In this document: positions 1-11,945 of the stretch, piece after piece
Layout: each line of letters opens with the position of its first letter
How positions within the stretch are numbered: the first letter of the stretch is position 1
Assembly (NCBI GenBank): GCA_040143965.1
Contig: JASJQH010006978.1
Coordinates: 1-29,855, forward strand
DNA: 29,855 nt
Origin: Basidiobolus ranarum
Taxonomy: Eukaryota; Basidiobolomycota; Basidiobolomycetes; Basidiobolales
Reading direction: 5' to 3'
Notes under the pieces: generated by a model
The model's input: the letters and a program-made list of their open reading frames with translations, nothing else
Databases searched by the model: none
Told to the model about the DNA's origin: nothing
Program-made: the position numbers and the translations under genes

Positions 1-1615
1 AATATTAGGTATGAATTAAGATGCGCTGGTTGAATTCGAGTTCCCAAAAGTTAGAATCTGGTAGTATCATAGCACAAGACCTTGTTTCATTATAATAGAG
101 ATAACATACCTGTATTCTAGATTTGAAGCATAAGTACCATTGTGGTGAACTCAGATGTGTTGGTTTACATCACACCTAACCAGTCAAATCGAAATTCCTT
201 TAATCTTGGCAATTATACAAAAAACCCACTCGCTGGGCCTCTAATCAAGCTAATCTAACAGTATTTAAGTATATAACTTGTGAGTGGCATGGGTTAGGTT
301 GGTTTTATTGATCTTCTCTGTTGATCGTTTGTATCTGCACTTGTTACAATGGTTTTTTTCAAAACTAATCCGAAGAGAAATATTTACGTCCAGTGAGTTG
401 CAATCCCACAATTAAATATCATCGCAATCTAGGTTCAAAATCAAGGGATCATTCTCACTAGAAAATCAATTCTCAGTAGGAAACTTTTACCTGTTATTTT
501 ATAATAACAATTAGTTTTCAACATGATGTAATCAGGGCGACATTACTCACTTGTGATTAAATCCCCCAGGTGAGCTCGGATTGCAACCCGGGTAGTTCAC
601 CGTTTACTGACTTGAGAAATCACAATCTACCATTTATCAAACATGTGAACATAACCAATATTAATTCCAAATAGAATACAATCGTTGTGTAGCCTATTCA
701 TTGTAGAATAGCACGATGTTAACCAATTTTGAATGAAGAAACGGCAACTGGAATGTAGTGTTGTTCGATATAAGTTAACTCTACTGTCTTGTTTCACTAA
801 TATAACTGGAAGTGTAGAGAGGATATAATCCTTTCTCCAATGGATATATATTCTACTATGTTTCGTTCTTAGATTATTACTTTATTGATATAAGTCATTT
901 CCTTCGGTTTCTTTTGGCAAGAGCCTTGGACCGATCACCAAACATGGCTCAGAATGCAGTACTTGTTTCCAATCAGAAAGATAGGTACTTGAAGTTACAA
1001 ATCCTCAATCTTTCAGACCTCGATTCAAGTTCGATGGTCTTAGGCGTAGGTCAACTGCCATCATGGTTGATTGATCGAATCCGATCTCGACAGAAATCTA
1101 CCATGATGATTACATCAGTTAGGGACATCATATTGAGCTAACGCTCCTGATGAGAAAAACTGGGAAATTAGATAGTTAATCTGAGTTTGATTTTACCGTT
1201 CGAAACAATATTTGGTCCTTAGATAAAAATTAGAAGTTGTTTGCAGGTTTAAAAATCAGTTGGAGTGCAATATTTGCTAATCATAAAGTTGAACATATAT
1301 TACTTTGGATTCATCACCGTGTTTGAAGAGTATCTTAATCAAGTACAGTAACAAGTTATTTCTCTATCTAATTTATAAAAGCATCACAGATATTCTCTTT
1401 TCTAGTTAGTAGCTCATTTACGATTTAACGAATGAAACATTAAGTCATGTTGGTATTACCTGGTGACTCATGTAGTACATGACTGTTTAGTGCTTAGGGT
1501 GATGATGAATATCCAAATGAATTCCAGCACCAGGGTTTTATGATAAAACGCCGCAATTCACGTTAGAGTATGCTTTAACATTTTAGGTTAATTCTGCTAG
1601 AGTGTGAAGTTCAAC
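1..1615. other. Intergenic region, no recognisable gene
   Basis: Both strands were read. The only open frame of note (914-1141, +) begins at TTG, matches no family I know, and has the composition of the surrounding AT-rich DNA. No tRNA-like A and B boxes or convincing repeats were seen. The right-hand part presumably contains the promoter and 5' leader of the DUF4385 gene, but I see no strong TATA element there. Confidence 0.6.
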
Positions 1616-2254
1616 ATGCCTAATGCTCCTTTTGACTACAACCTTCCATATACCACCCTCAATCTTCGTGAAGCTCCACACCTGTATCACATTGGTATAG
1701 GTGAGCAGGGAGTTCTTTTAGTTGAACCCTACAAATCTGAACTACTCCCTTTATGGCGTTTTCGTACACCTGACATTGCACGTGAATCCTCTCAAAGTCT
1801 ACAAGCTAAATTTGAAGAATATAAAAAAGTTGGGGACTTCATTGGAATGGATATGGCTCGTAAGTTCATTCAAATGGGTGTTACCAGATCAAGACGATAT
1901 GCGAATCACAAAGGAGGTAGAAAATACAGAAAAGCTAAAGAGGGTGAGGTTATTATGGGAAAGGGGAAGAGAGCTAAAGAAGGGAAAATTGAACTTCCGA
2001 GAGATACAGAAGATCCGGTGAAAGCTGAATCAGCCAGAATCTTCGGCGAAGTTTTAAAACTGGTGAAAGACGATAAAACCTACCAAGAGTTAACGAAGAA
2101 ACACAGAGACATGTATGAGACTGGACCAGGAGTGGAAGATTCAAGCACCAAACAGGAGAATGGCGTAAAAAAGCGAAAAGTAGCTCAAAAGGCTGTATTT
2201 AAACAGTCAAATGCTAAAGTACCTCTAAGGAGAAGCCCCCGAGGAAAGAGATAG
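1616..2254 (+). CDS. DUF4385 domain protein, intronless
   Basis: A single uninterrupted frame encodes 212 residues. I chose the ATG at 1616 because the frame upstream (GTG at 1604) has no earlier ATG and the conserved domain starts right after it (FDY at residues 6-8). Residues about 6-115 resemble DUF4385: a GEQGVLLVEPYKSE stretch, a LWRFRTPDIA segment, GMDMARKFIQMG and RRYANHKGGRKY. The DUF has no established biochemical function that I can name. It is known from bacteria, phages and scattered eukaryotes. The C-terminal third is lysine/arginine-rich (KKRKVAQK, then RRSPRGKR at the end), which looks like a nuclear-localisation tail; that role is inferred. It is one of few intronless genes in an intron-rich window, which fits acquisition from a bacterial or viral source but does not prove it. 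Family call good; function unknown. Confidence 0.82.
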   Translation: MPNAPFDYNLPYTTLNLREAPHLYHIGIGEQGVLLVEPYKSELLPLWRFRTPDIARESSQSLQAKFEEYKKVGDFIGMDMARKFIQMGVTRSRRYANHKGGRKYRKAKEGEVIMGKGKRAKEGKIELPRDTEDPVKAESARIFGEVLKLVKDDKTYQELTKKHRDMYETGPGVEDSSTKQENGVKKRKVAQKAVFKQSNAKVPLRRSPRGKR

Positions 2255-2556
2255 TAATAGAAGTTTCCATTTCCAAATGGTCAAAACATCACAACATTGG
2301 CTTTGTGTATAGAATGCATATGTATAAACTATTCTTAGAAAAAGCAACCTCTATTTAGTATTGACTATATATAATAGTGGCACGATCAACGATAACACCT
2401 GATAACACCTATAAAGGAATATCTTGGAAAAATATTTTCCTTCCCTAATGCGTCAATAGGATTTCAGCTTAGCTATATATATAAACACCAGGCCGGGATA
2501 ACTTAGTTTACTTCTTGTATAATATCTACTCTGTATCCAAGCTTATCATACCAACC
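2255..2556. other. Intergenic spacer with small tandem repeat and TATA-like element
   Basis: Spacer between the DUF4385 gene and the surface-protein gene. It contains two perfect tandem copies of the 10-mer gataacacct (2391-2410) and an AT run that resembles a core promoter for the downstream gene. Nothing coding was recognised. Confidence 0.6.
2474..2485 (+). promoter_or_regulatory. TATA-like box of the GPI surface-protein gene
   Basis: The run TATATATATAAA lies about 72 bp upstream of the ATG at 2557, a usual distance for a fungal TATA element. Assignment rests on sequence and position only. Confidence 0.5.
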
Positions 2557-3329
2557 ATGCGCCTCTTCTCTTTGACTATTTTAATATGTGTATCTTCAAT
2601 CTTGGGACAAAATGGTATGTACAAATAGTAAAGACTTGGCGTAATCTATCTATACATTTATTAAGCCTAGCTCTTTTAGCCTCTAACAATTCAACCTTAA
2701 CTTCTACGATTGGCAATGATACTTCATCGACTCAAAGTACTAGTTCAAATAGCACAAACTCGACGATCTCCAGCCCAAATAGTACCAACTCAACTAATAC
2801 TGGCTCAAATAACACCAATTCAACTGACAATAGCTCAAATAACAGCACGGCCGATATACCTGCAAACTATCCCAGTGGACGATTGGACTTGATTAAGCCA
2901 GCGAACGAGTATAATAGTCTTGTTTTGTTCGGCATCGGTAGCAACGTTTCGTTTGCGTGGAAGTATGGCACATACTTGCGCATACTGCCCGAATATTTAA
3001 TCTTTGATATTAAGGTCCCTGGTGATCAAAGCTACTATACTATTGGTAGTAATATTACGAACACAACAGAATGGGTTTGGGATACGAGCTCCTTCAATCA
3101 AACTAAGTTAACTCAAGGTAAAGGTTACACGTTGTTCATTTCCAATCAAAATGGCCCAACAGCTTCTCCAGAACCCGGTCAGTTGGCGCCATTCTCGTTG
3201 TCTTTTAACATGTACAACCCTGTCAACGGCCCCATATGCGCGACATGTTTGTCATCAGCAATATCCCACCACGTCAACCACATTGCTTTAGGTCTTGCTA
3301 TGCTAGTAATGCAAATGTTGCTCTACTAA
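2557..3329 (+). CDS. Secreted Asn/Ser/Thr-rich GPI-type surface protein (DUF7137-like)
   Basis: Two exons, 2557-2614 and 2680-3329, give 235 residues. Exon 1 encodes a signal peptide (MRLFSLTILICVSSILGQ). The 65-nt intron starts GTATGT and ends TTTTAG; without it the signal peptide is out of frame. Residues about 20-80 are a low-complexity Asn/Ser/Thr stretch with about a dozen N-x-S/T sequons, expected to be heavily glycosylated. The following domain (about 85-205) has the fungal DUF7137 look: a GSNVSFAWKYG segment, then WVWDTSSFN, a GYTLFISNQ strand and a final FNMY. The C-terminus ends in a hydrophobic run (HIALGLAMLVMQMLLY) typical of a GPI-attachment signal. I infer a cell-wall or plasma-membrane surface protein; no enzymatic motif is visible. 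Its stop codon lies only 68 bp from the stop of the convergent ABCG gene. Confidence 0.78.
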
Positions 3330-3347
3330 TCGTAGATATTCAATTCA

Positions 3348-3353
3348 AATAAA
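3348..3353 (+). terminator. Poly(A) signal AATAAA of the GPI surface-protein gene
   Basis: A canonical AATAAA begins 19 nt after the stop codon at 3329, within the 68-bp gap to the convergent gene. Confidence 0.5.
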
Positions 3354-3359
3354 AGTGCG

Positions 3360-3365
3360 TTTATT
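3360..3365 (-). terminator. Poly(A) signal AATAAA of the ABCG gene (minus strand)
   Basis: TTTATT on the plus strand reads AATAAA on the minus strand, 33 nt beyond the ABCG stop. It lies only 6 nt from the opposing AATAAA at 3348-3353. Confidence 0.45.
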
Positions 3366-3397
3366 AGTATACATATTACTATATATATGAACATAAC

Positions 3398-5686
3398 TCA
3401 AGACCCAACTGATGTTACTATGACTGAATCCTTACTAAATTCGGCGCATGGTGGGCTCAGTAATTCTTTCTTGAGTGCTTTACGAGAGCGGAATTTTTTG
3501 CCGTTAGTTTTGTTTACCAATCTATACAAACTGAAGAAAGCCAGAGAGATACATGCTACCCACAGAACGAGCAACATGAGGATATTGCCTGCGATTGAGA
3601 ATCCCCCATCCAACGAAAGAGCCTGTAGTTGCTGTTGACCAACAGATTGGCCGTGAATTACCAACCCATCGAACTGATTCTTGGTTAGCGCAGCAAAAGA
3701 GTACTTGATAGGAGATATCCACTGAATCCAAGCAAAATAAGCGGGTGCTGATTTGTTGTTCACCAACAGACCACCAAACATCATCAACGGCAATACTATG
3801 GCTGGAGTAATCGCTAGAGCTATCTGAAGTCTTTTGAATAATGAGCCCAAAAGGATACCTAGAGCCGCACCGCATAGAGCAACCAATATATTGACTATAA
3901 CGTAAATGAAGAATTTACCCGCGTCAGCTTGGAACCCAATCATCCAGTAGGTAATGGAAGAAAATATGATTGGCATGATAATATTGATTGGAAGCTCTAC
4001 GATGATTTTCGAAAAGAAATAAGCGCTCAAGCCATAGTATCCACCACCATGCTCTCGTAAAAATACATTTCTCTCGTCAGAAAAAACCGAGATGGTTGGC
4101 ATAGCAGTGGAGAATAATTGATTCGTCCCAGCAAGAAACAGGGATCCCGCCATATCCTGCAACTGTGCCGATACCGAGTCTTTATTAGGGATCCTCAAGT
4201 AAATCAACCCCACTAAGAGAGCAAAGAAGATAGTTTGAAAGAGCTTGGCTCTGAGAATCAACTTGTTACGCAGGGCATTTCTACCTGCACGCTTGAGTAG
4301 ATATCGGAACTGCGTTGTAAAACTACTACGATATTTGAACATTTTGGAGGTAATGGGAACTAAAAGTGGTTGATTTGTGGCCTCTTCAACCTCCTCAGCT
4401 AACGAGGAAGTCTTCCATGCATGAAGCACGCTTTCCAAGCGAGAAGCCTCCCCCTTCTCAGCTATTTCCCTTGCCTCAGCACTCTCATTAGCTTCGGGGT
4501 CAAACCGAAAGAGTACGTTCATGAAAATAAAATCGGCTGGATTGGTGTACAACGGACATGAGTACCCAATAGAGCCATAATATTCAACGGCTTTATTGGT
4601 TTCCCCAGAAAAAGTAATCTAAACAAACATCATTAATGAAATCCAACGAAAGCTTCATGTGTTCTGCTATACCTGGCCATCCTTTACGATCATCACGTCG
4701 TCAAACATGTGGAAGATTTCCGAGGAGGGTTGATGCATTACTGCAACTACCGTGCGCCCGCTCTTTGCTAATACCTTCAACGTATGTACTACCATGATAG
4801 CAGTATAGGCATCCTAAGACAAATTTCAGAACTAGGCCTGACAACTAGGAAGCACGAGAAAACCTACCAATCCTGAAGTGGGCTCATCCAAGAACAGAAT
4901 GGATGGATCAGTGACCATTTCCATAGCAATAGCAACACGCTTTCTCTCTCCGCCTTACCAAGTATTGGTGAGTTAGAAATTAGAAATATACAAGAGATTG
5001 AAGCATCACTGGTTACCTGAGACGCCCGTCCTGGTAGCGGTACCAATGATGGTATCGACAGCATTTTCGAGTTGAAGTAGTGATAGAACCTCGTCTAATT
5101 TATCATTTGCGGACGCATCGTCCATGTTCGGTATTCGGAGTTTAATGGACATGAGGATAGCCTCACGTACGGTCATTGTACCCAGAATCAAGTCATCTTG
5201 GAACACGAAGCCCGAAACCAATCGTATGGCTGAGCCGCTGACCTTTCTGCCGTTTGCGTAAAGTTTTCCACCTACTTTTCCACTTGAAGTAGCGCCAGCC
5301 TGATAATCTGGGTAAATGTGACTGAATAGTCCTACATATACGAATAGATATACTCACCAATACGTTGAGCAGACTGGTTTTTCCAGAGCCACTTGGTCTA
5401 ATTGAGAAAGTAAACGCGAATATCATGAACAACATGCAAGTAAAACGAAACATTCAATATGATCACCATACCCCAAGATAGCGGTCAAACGACCAGGTTG
5501 AAAGGTGGCAGTCAATCCCTTCAGAATGAGTTTCTCTTTGGTGGGATTTTTGGCAAATAAAGATTTCTTTTTGTCGCCTGATGGGATTTGAACAGAGTAA
5601 GTGAGATCTTTAAAGGTGATTTGTATGGGCTCAGCGAGAGTCTTCTTAGTCATTGCAATCGCACATTCTTCCTGAGCTTTCTCCAT
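3398..5686 (-). CDS. ABCG-family half-transporter (ABC domain then membrane domain)
   Basis: Six exons on the minus strand (5472-5686, 5358-5397, 5017-5299, 4868-4953, 4673-4813, 3398-4618) give 661 residues, the usual size of a White/ABCG half-transporter with reverse NBD-TMD order. The nucleotide-binding domain shows Walker [10 protein letters not shown] (72-80), the Q-loop in GFVFQDD, signature VSGGERKR (178-185), Walker B with LDEPTSGLD (201-209) and the switch His in AVMHQPSSE. The C-terminal half is an ABC2-type membrane domain with about six hydrophobic segments, the first near residues 385-400, followed by a Lys-rich tail. It should work as a homo- or heterodimer, exporting lipids, sterols or drugs; the substrate cannot be read from sequence. 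Introns fall inside the Walker A Gly codon, inside the signature SG|GE and directly before the D of SGLD. The shared promoter interval faces the casein kinase gene. Confidence 0.93.
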
Positions 5687-5769
5687 TAGAGAGAGTGATA
5701 GGAAATGAGAAGTTAGTTACAGAGGAATGGTGTATAATATTCAATGTGGGGGAGTGTGGAGGGAGTTCC

Positions 5770-5777
5770 TTTTTATA
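5770..5777 (-). promoter_or_regulatory. TATA-like box of the ABCG gene
   Basis: TATAAAAA on the minus strand, 84-91 bp upstream of the ATG at 5686. Assignment is by consensus and distance. Confidence 0.5.
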
Positions 5778-5953
5778 AGTTCCGCGTGAGTAAGGACCCA
5801 ATAAGGGATTTCTTTTCGCTCATCTCTGCCATCATGATTTCGGTAGTACATGCTCTATTTGTATATGTCAATGTCTTACCTCAAGCTCAATGTAGATTCG
5901 AACTTTTCGGATAAAAGGCCATTCTTTCTGTATAACCACAAAGTAACCTCTGA

Positions 5954-6042
5954 TTAGGGTTAGGGTTAAGTCTGATTGAATTTACACTCTAGACCATTAG
6001 GGTTAAGTCTGATTGAATTTACACTCTAGACCATTAGGGTTA
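5954..6042. repeat. 37-bp tandem repeat seeded by TTAGGG telomere-like motifs
   Basis: Two perfect 37-bp copies (5960-5996 and 5997-6033) each start with TTAGGGTTAAG. They are preceded by an extra TTAGGG (5954-5959) and followed by TTAGGGTTA (6034-6042). The array therefore carries four TTAGGG hexamers in the ABCG/CK1 promoter interval. TTAGGG is the common fungal telomere unit and also the site bound by Tbf1-type factors. Confidence 0.9.
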
Positions 6043-6671
6043 GTATTCCTGCTGTTATTGTGCATCTGCTTTCTCGATCATCACCTCACTTGATATATTT
6101 CCGTTTGGCGATTTCTGCGCCACCGAGTACATAGATGGGAAAGTAAGTTAATCTTAATCGTGACTCGTTAAATTCTTAGCAATCAAGGCTATTTATATTC
6201 CTCTCAACGTGTTGACTTATTTATATTTACCATTGCATAGACTCTTTGCTAATCAAGTAGATTTCCTTTTTGAATGTAATTCTTTGCAGGATGACCAATA
6301 TGTTCAAATACGGATTCAGCCTCTTTTATTAGCTCCTTAAATTTTGAGCAATCCTGATACTGTTTAATCCATTTCAACCTGTAAGTCTTCCCTTTTCTCC
6401 CCTCAGAGTAAAATCCTTAGTTGGTGCGGTGTCACCGTTATTCTTTATGACTATAATTGACAACAAACACTCCGACTTGTACTGAATTACTCGTTTTTCA
6501 CCAACTTCAACCACTCTCATTTGACATACTATTAATCTAAACCCTGCTACTTCAAGAGTCTATCTATTCAACTATCTTTAATTAAGTGATTGTATATCGT
6601 ATTTCTCTACATATCGACTTTATTCGCCAACTCAACTTCTACCTGCAACTCCTTATCTGGATTCGACCAGA

Positions 6672-8378
6672 ATGGCTCACCATTATCGTTCTGGGGGCTC
6701 TCTTCCATCCTACCCTTCGCCAACAGTTGTAGGGGTGCATTTTAGAGTGGGAAAGAAAATTGGTGAAGGCAGCTTTGGTGTTATCTATGAGGGTACGTTT
6801 TCTTTGATCTCTACTTTCAGTATATGTATCCAGCGTTGTTTTGGTTGAACTTGTTTTAAAAGTCTTTTTTTAAATAGGGGTGAACCTCATCAATAATCAA
6901 CCTATCGCCATTAAATTTGTATCTTTTTTGACGGTTTAATAGTTTACTGTATATAGTTTATTTGAAATGCATGTCATCTATTCCTTAATTCAAACAACCC
7001 ACTGTAAGGAACCACGTAAAACGGACGCTCCACAACTTCGTGATGAATTTCGAACCTATAAAATCCTGGCGGGAACTCGTAAGTTCATTTTTGATTGTTT
7101 AGAAGACTAAATACACATAACTTATCACAGTCACCCTAAATCATATGTTAATAGCGGGAATTCCTTCAGTACATTACTTTGGGCAAGAGGGAATGCACAA
7201 CGTTCTCGTAATAGATCTCTTGGGACATAGCTTGGAAGATCTATTTGATATCTGTCGAAGAAAATTTAGTGTCAAAACTGTCGCAATTCTTGCGAAGCAG
7301 ATGGTATGCCATCTCCCTATGATATGAGTATTCTATTGGAAACTTACTAGATACATGATGTAGATCACTCGAGTTCAAGCTGTCCATGATCATAATCTCA
7401 TCTACCGTGATATTAAACCTGACAACTTTCTTGTTGGTAGACCACACACGAAATATGCTAATTTTGTATATATGGTTGATTTCGGTATGGCCAAAATATA
7501 TCGTGACCCCAAAACTATGCAACATATACCGTACAGAGAGAAGAAAAGTCTGAGTGGAACTGCTCGGTACATGAGCGTGAATACACACTTAGGACGAGGT
7601 TAATATTGAACTCAGTGGATGTGCATTCTCGAATACTAATCTCTGATAATCTTTACAGAACAATCACGGCGAGATGATTTAGAGTCGCTTGGGCATGTTT
7701 TCATGTACTTTCTTCGTGGGTCACTTCCTTGGCAAGGCCTTAAAGCGGCTACCAATAAACAAAAATACGAAAAGATTGGGGAGAAGAAGCAAACTACACC
7801 AGTAAAAGAACTTTGTGAAGGGTTTCCTGGTTCGTTGATTTTATGAATACTGATTGGTGATTTCCCCCACAAATCTAACATTCTCTATAGAGGAATTTGG
7901 TACTTACCTAACCTACGCTCGTAAGCTTGGATTTGAGGAAACTCCAGATTATGATTACCTGCGTGGCTTGTTTGATCATGTTCTCCAAAACATCGGGGAT
8001 CAAAACGATGATACGTGCGATTGGATGTTAGTAGATAATCGAGGCCGACTTGAGAGCCATGAACAAAAATTACGTCCAACAGATGTGACTCGACTTAACA
8101 CTGCTAGAGGTACTACATCTCAACGGCAGAGCGATCGCTATTGGCAAGGGAACCTTGAAGCGTCTCGTACTTCACACCAGCACAGCTCCTCGCACCCTAG
8201 TCGCACTAGAGTCAACCCTTCGGCCAATCAACAATATATTCACGCCAATCACAAGTATTCTGGCAGAGTGGAGAGTGGCCATCCTCGTATGCAAAGCACA
8301 GTTCCCCCTTTAACGAACAAAAAAGGATTCTGGGAGAAGATTGGGGAACTTTTATTGTGTAGATCTTGTACTAGCTAG
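6672..8378 (+). CDS. Casein kinase 1, YCK (membrane-associated) type
   Basis: Seven exons (6672-6792, 6878-6918, 7009-7078, 7155-7303, 7364-7598, 7659-7829, 7891-8378) give 424 residues. The kinase domain starts near residue 24 with glycine loop IGEGSFG (30-36), ATP lysine K53, catalytic loop YRDIKPDN with D143, DFG at 166-168 and the CK1 hallmark [14 protein letters not shown]. The closest yeast relatives by eye are Yck1/Yck2, with the same FGQEG, NTHLGR and LPWQGLKA stretches. CK1 enzymes phosphorylate acidic or pre-phosphorylated Ser/Thr sites; Yck kinases act at the plasma membrane in endocytosis, nutrient-sensor signalling and morphogenesis. The tail after about residue 300 is polar and divergent and ends LLCRSCTS: two cysteines spaced CxxC rather than the adjacent Cys pair palmitoylated in Yck1/2. 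The exon 4 acceptor at 7154 was preferred over 7130 because it restores a conserved TPGIP stretch. Confidence 0.92.
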
Positions 8379-8858
8379 GTTGATTTTTTAAGTTTATTTG
8401 TGGTCCACTTTCACTTCTTACAATAATTCATTCATTTTCATTGGATCAATTGACCATTTTATGACTTTGTGAACTCCCTTTCTCTCTCTCCAACCATAAA
8501 CTACTACCACCGGTTTCCCTATTCTTCGTTTAAATACTCCCTTATTTTATATAATACTTCCCTCACTCCTATATGTAGCATGTATACATACAATGAATTT
8601 GATATATATATTAGAAGTAACGTATCTACTCTTCACATGTCAAGTATGAGTCTTTGAATAAATAGCAATGATCAAGCCATATCTCCTCAGGAAGGGTGAC
8701 AGTGTAAGTGTGAGTGTAAGTGTAAGAGGGGATGCTTACAATAATATAAGATGAAAGAAAAGAAAATCCATCGAATTTCTTCAATCCATCCCAAAATAGA
8801 TGGGATATCCATCTTTTCCCAACTCATATCGAGTGAACGTAGTTGTAGTGTTGAATCC
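8379..8858. other. Intergenic spacer between CK1 and the JmjC gene
   Basis: AT-rich, with a pyrimidine-rich left part and a short degenerate repeat of gtgtaagtgtgag-type units near 8700-8728. A small inverted repeat (ATCCCA...TGGGAT) lies near 8795-8815. No gene was recognised. Confidence 0.5.
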
Positions 8859-10276
<1,418 letters not shown>

Positions 10277-10484
10277 ATTTCAATATCGGTATTTCCCTCA
10301 CTTTTGCATGCATGGCATGGAAATGATGCATGGATAGGATTGTATGAGTGGTTCTTACTTCATTCATTGATTTATGGTCTATACTTTACAAAAGTAAATA
10401 GAAGATAGGGGGTTTTTTTCAATGGAATGTTGATATTTTAGTGGTGGAAATAATAATTAACTAAATACATAGAGATACATGTTT
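10277..10484. other. Short spacer between convergent genes
   Basis: A 208-bp gap between the stop codons of the JmjC gene (+) and the carrier gene (-). It contains clustered atgcatg/ggcatgg words near 10305-10340 and no coding frame. Confidence 0.5.
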
Positions 10485-11945
10485 CTATACTTTAGCTAAT
10501 CCTACTAACCAAAGAAACCCAACGACCCAGCAGGTCAAAGCTGGTGCTGCTAGAACGTAAGCGTAGAGTAACAATTGAGCGGTTTGATCCTCCAGGTATC
10601 CCTCCGTTTGGCATATATTTATCAAATTAATGGCAGTAGGGCTACTTCCTAGTATCATCATTGTTAGAAGGAACAATGGATCTTCACCTAAACTGAACAG
10701 GCGTCGAGTAGCCATCACTATACCGGCCGCTACTAATGGCATCATCAAGAGTCGCACTGCCAATACATACATAATAGATCTTTTTATCTTTTGTCCTTTT
10801 CCGAACAATCCATTCAGCTGTGCTCCCAAGCAGAGCAATATTAGCGGTATAGAAGAATTACCAGTGGCGTCAAGTGCACGAGTTAACGGTCTTAATATGG
10901 GATTCTCTCCAAATAACGCCTCTCTTACTGGATTGATTAATCCCACGATCAACCCTACGAAGGTAGCAATGAGTGGTGGATTTAATCTTTTGTTTATGGC
11001 GCCCAGGATCTTCTTGAATTTATCCCAACTAGATTTTTGTTGCGACTCCAAAACGGCGACTGAATCAAGTTCTAACTGATCGGTATCATGTTTACCAGCC
11101 AATTCTACTACTGTCACATCCGAATCCAACTCTTTAGTAGAATAACGAAACGTTGATTGTACGGTTTTTTCTTCAGTTGCAGTGTCAGATATCTCAACAA
11201 CTTTCACAATTTCTGGCTCTTCTTTCAACTCTTTAGGTTTCTTCAACAGTTTTATACCATAACTGAATCGAAGGAAGTTCCCCAAGATAGCAAACACGAC
11301 GATATAAGAGATCCCTCTGAGTGAAGAAAGTGTGAATTTCTAAAAATCAGAAATGAATATTCTCCTCTTTCTTACCTAGCCTCGATTTGTTGAGATGTTT
11401 CATTACCATGCCACTGGAGTAGAACGGCAGCTGAACTTCCGGCTAGACTTTGAATCAACGGAATAGGAAGACTGTTTGTATTTGGAAACATAGTAGCAGC
11501 TTGAGAAAAGTTCCTTTCTTCCTTACTAAACTTGAAGATGAAAGAGGAAATATAGGTGATAACTACGGTAGCTATCGTGAACACAAGAGAATAGACTGGG
11601 ATGGGCCAATACTCCACCAATATAGATGGTGATATACTAGAAGCCACATTCACAAATAGTAAGCATGGAGTTAAAAAATTCAAATTTAATGCTGAGAGAA
11701 ACTACAAATGCAACCGAAAGATTAGAGATAAATTCATGGTTTAGTATGAGTGTTATTCTGGTTGAACCTTTTGATATGAAGGAGTTAACCATCCGTGCCT
11801 GCACAATAAAACTCCCGCTCCACAAGTGATAGCGATTTGTATGATGGCCTGTGGTAAAGCAATCAGTGAAATGGGACTTAAAGAAAGTCCATGTGATTAA
11901 AGCATCTACCTCGCTACTGGCTCTCACAAGTTTAAGCACATCCAT
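10485..11945 (-). CDS. ECM3/PIN-like (auxin efflux carrier family) membrane transporter
   Basis: Four exons on the minus strand (11910-11945, 11768-11848, 11376-11701, 10485-11316) give 424 residues. The layout is typical of the Mem_trans family: about five N-terminal membrane helices (residues about 10-150, with the LNLNFLTPCLLF and MFPNTNSLPIPLI blocks), a charged cytosolic loop (about 165-245, rich in Lys/Glu/Asp), then about five C-terminal helices starting at NPPLIATFVGLIVGLINPVR. The C-terminal half has SSPTAINLINICQ and an LLLYAYVLAAPALTCW stretch. Yeast relatives such as Ecm3 lie in the ER or plasma membrane, and plant members move auxin; the substrate here is unknown. Introns 1 and 2 are short (61 and 66 nt). 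The exon 2 start at 11848 (CAG|GCC) is the only acceptor giving an open frame into the conserved AIIQIAITCGAG helix, so the 12-residue first exon is plausible but less sure than the rest. Confidence 0.88.

Larger units (their letters stand above)
5687..6671. promoter_or_regulatory. Divergent promoter interval between the ABCG and casein kinase genes
   Basis: A 985-bp spacer between two divergently transcribed genes. It contains a minus-strand TATA-like box near the ABCG start, a TTAGGG-bearing 37-bp tandem repeat (5954-6042) and pyrimidine-rich DNA before the kinase ATG. No coding frame was recognised. Confidence 0.55.

Noticed and set aside
914-1141. 75-codon open frame on the plus strand
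   Set aside because: It starts at TTG, shows no family resemblance or codon bias, and has no plausible splice partners nearby.
7131-7154. Alternative acceptor (CAG at 7128-7130) for casein kinase exon 4
   Set aside because: It keeps the frame open but inserts eight residues absent from the CK1 family; the acceptor at 7153-7154 restores the conserved TPGIP segment.
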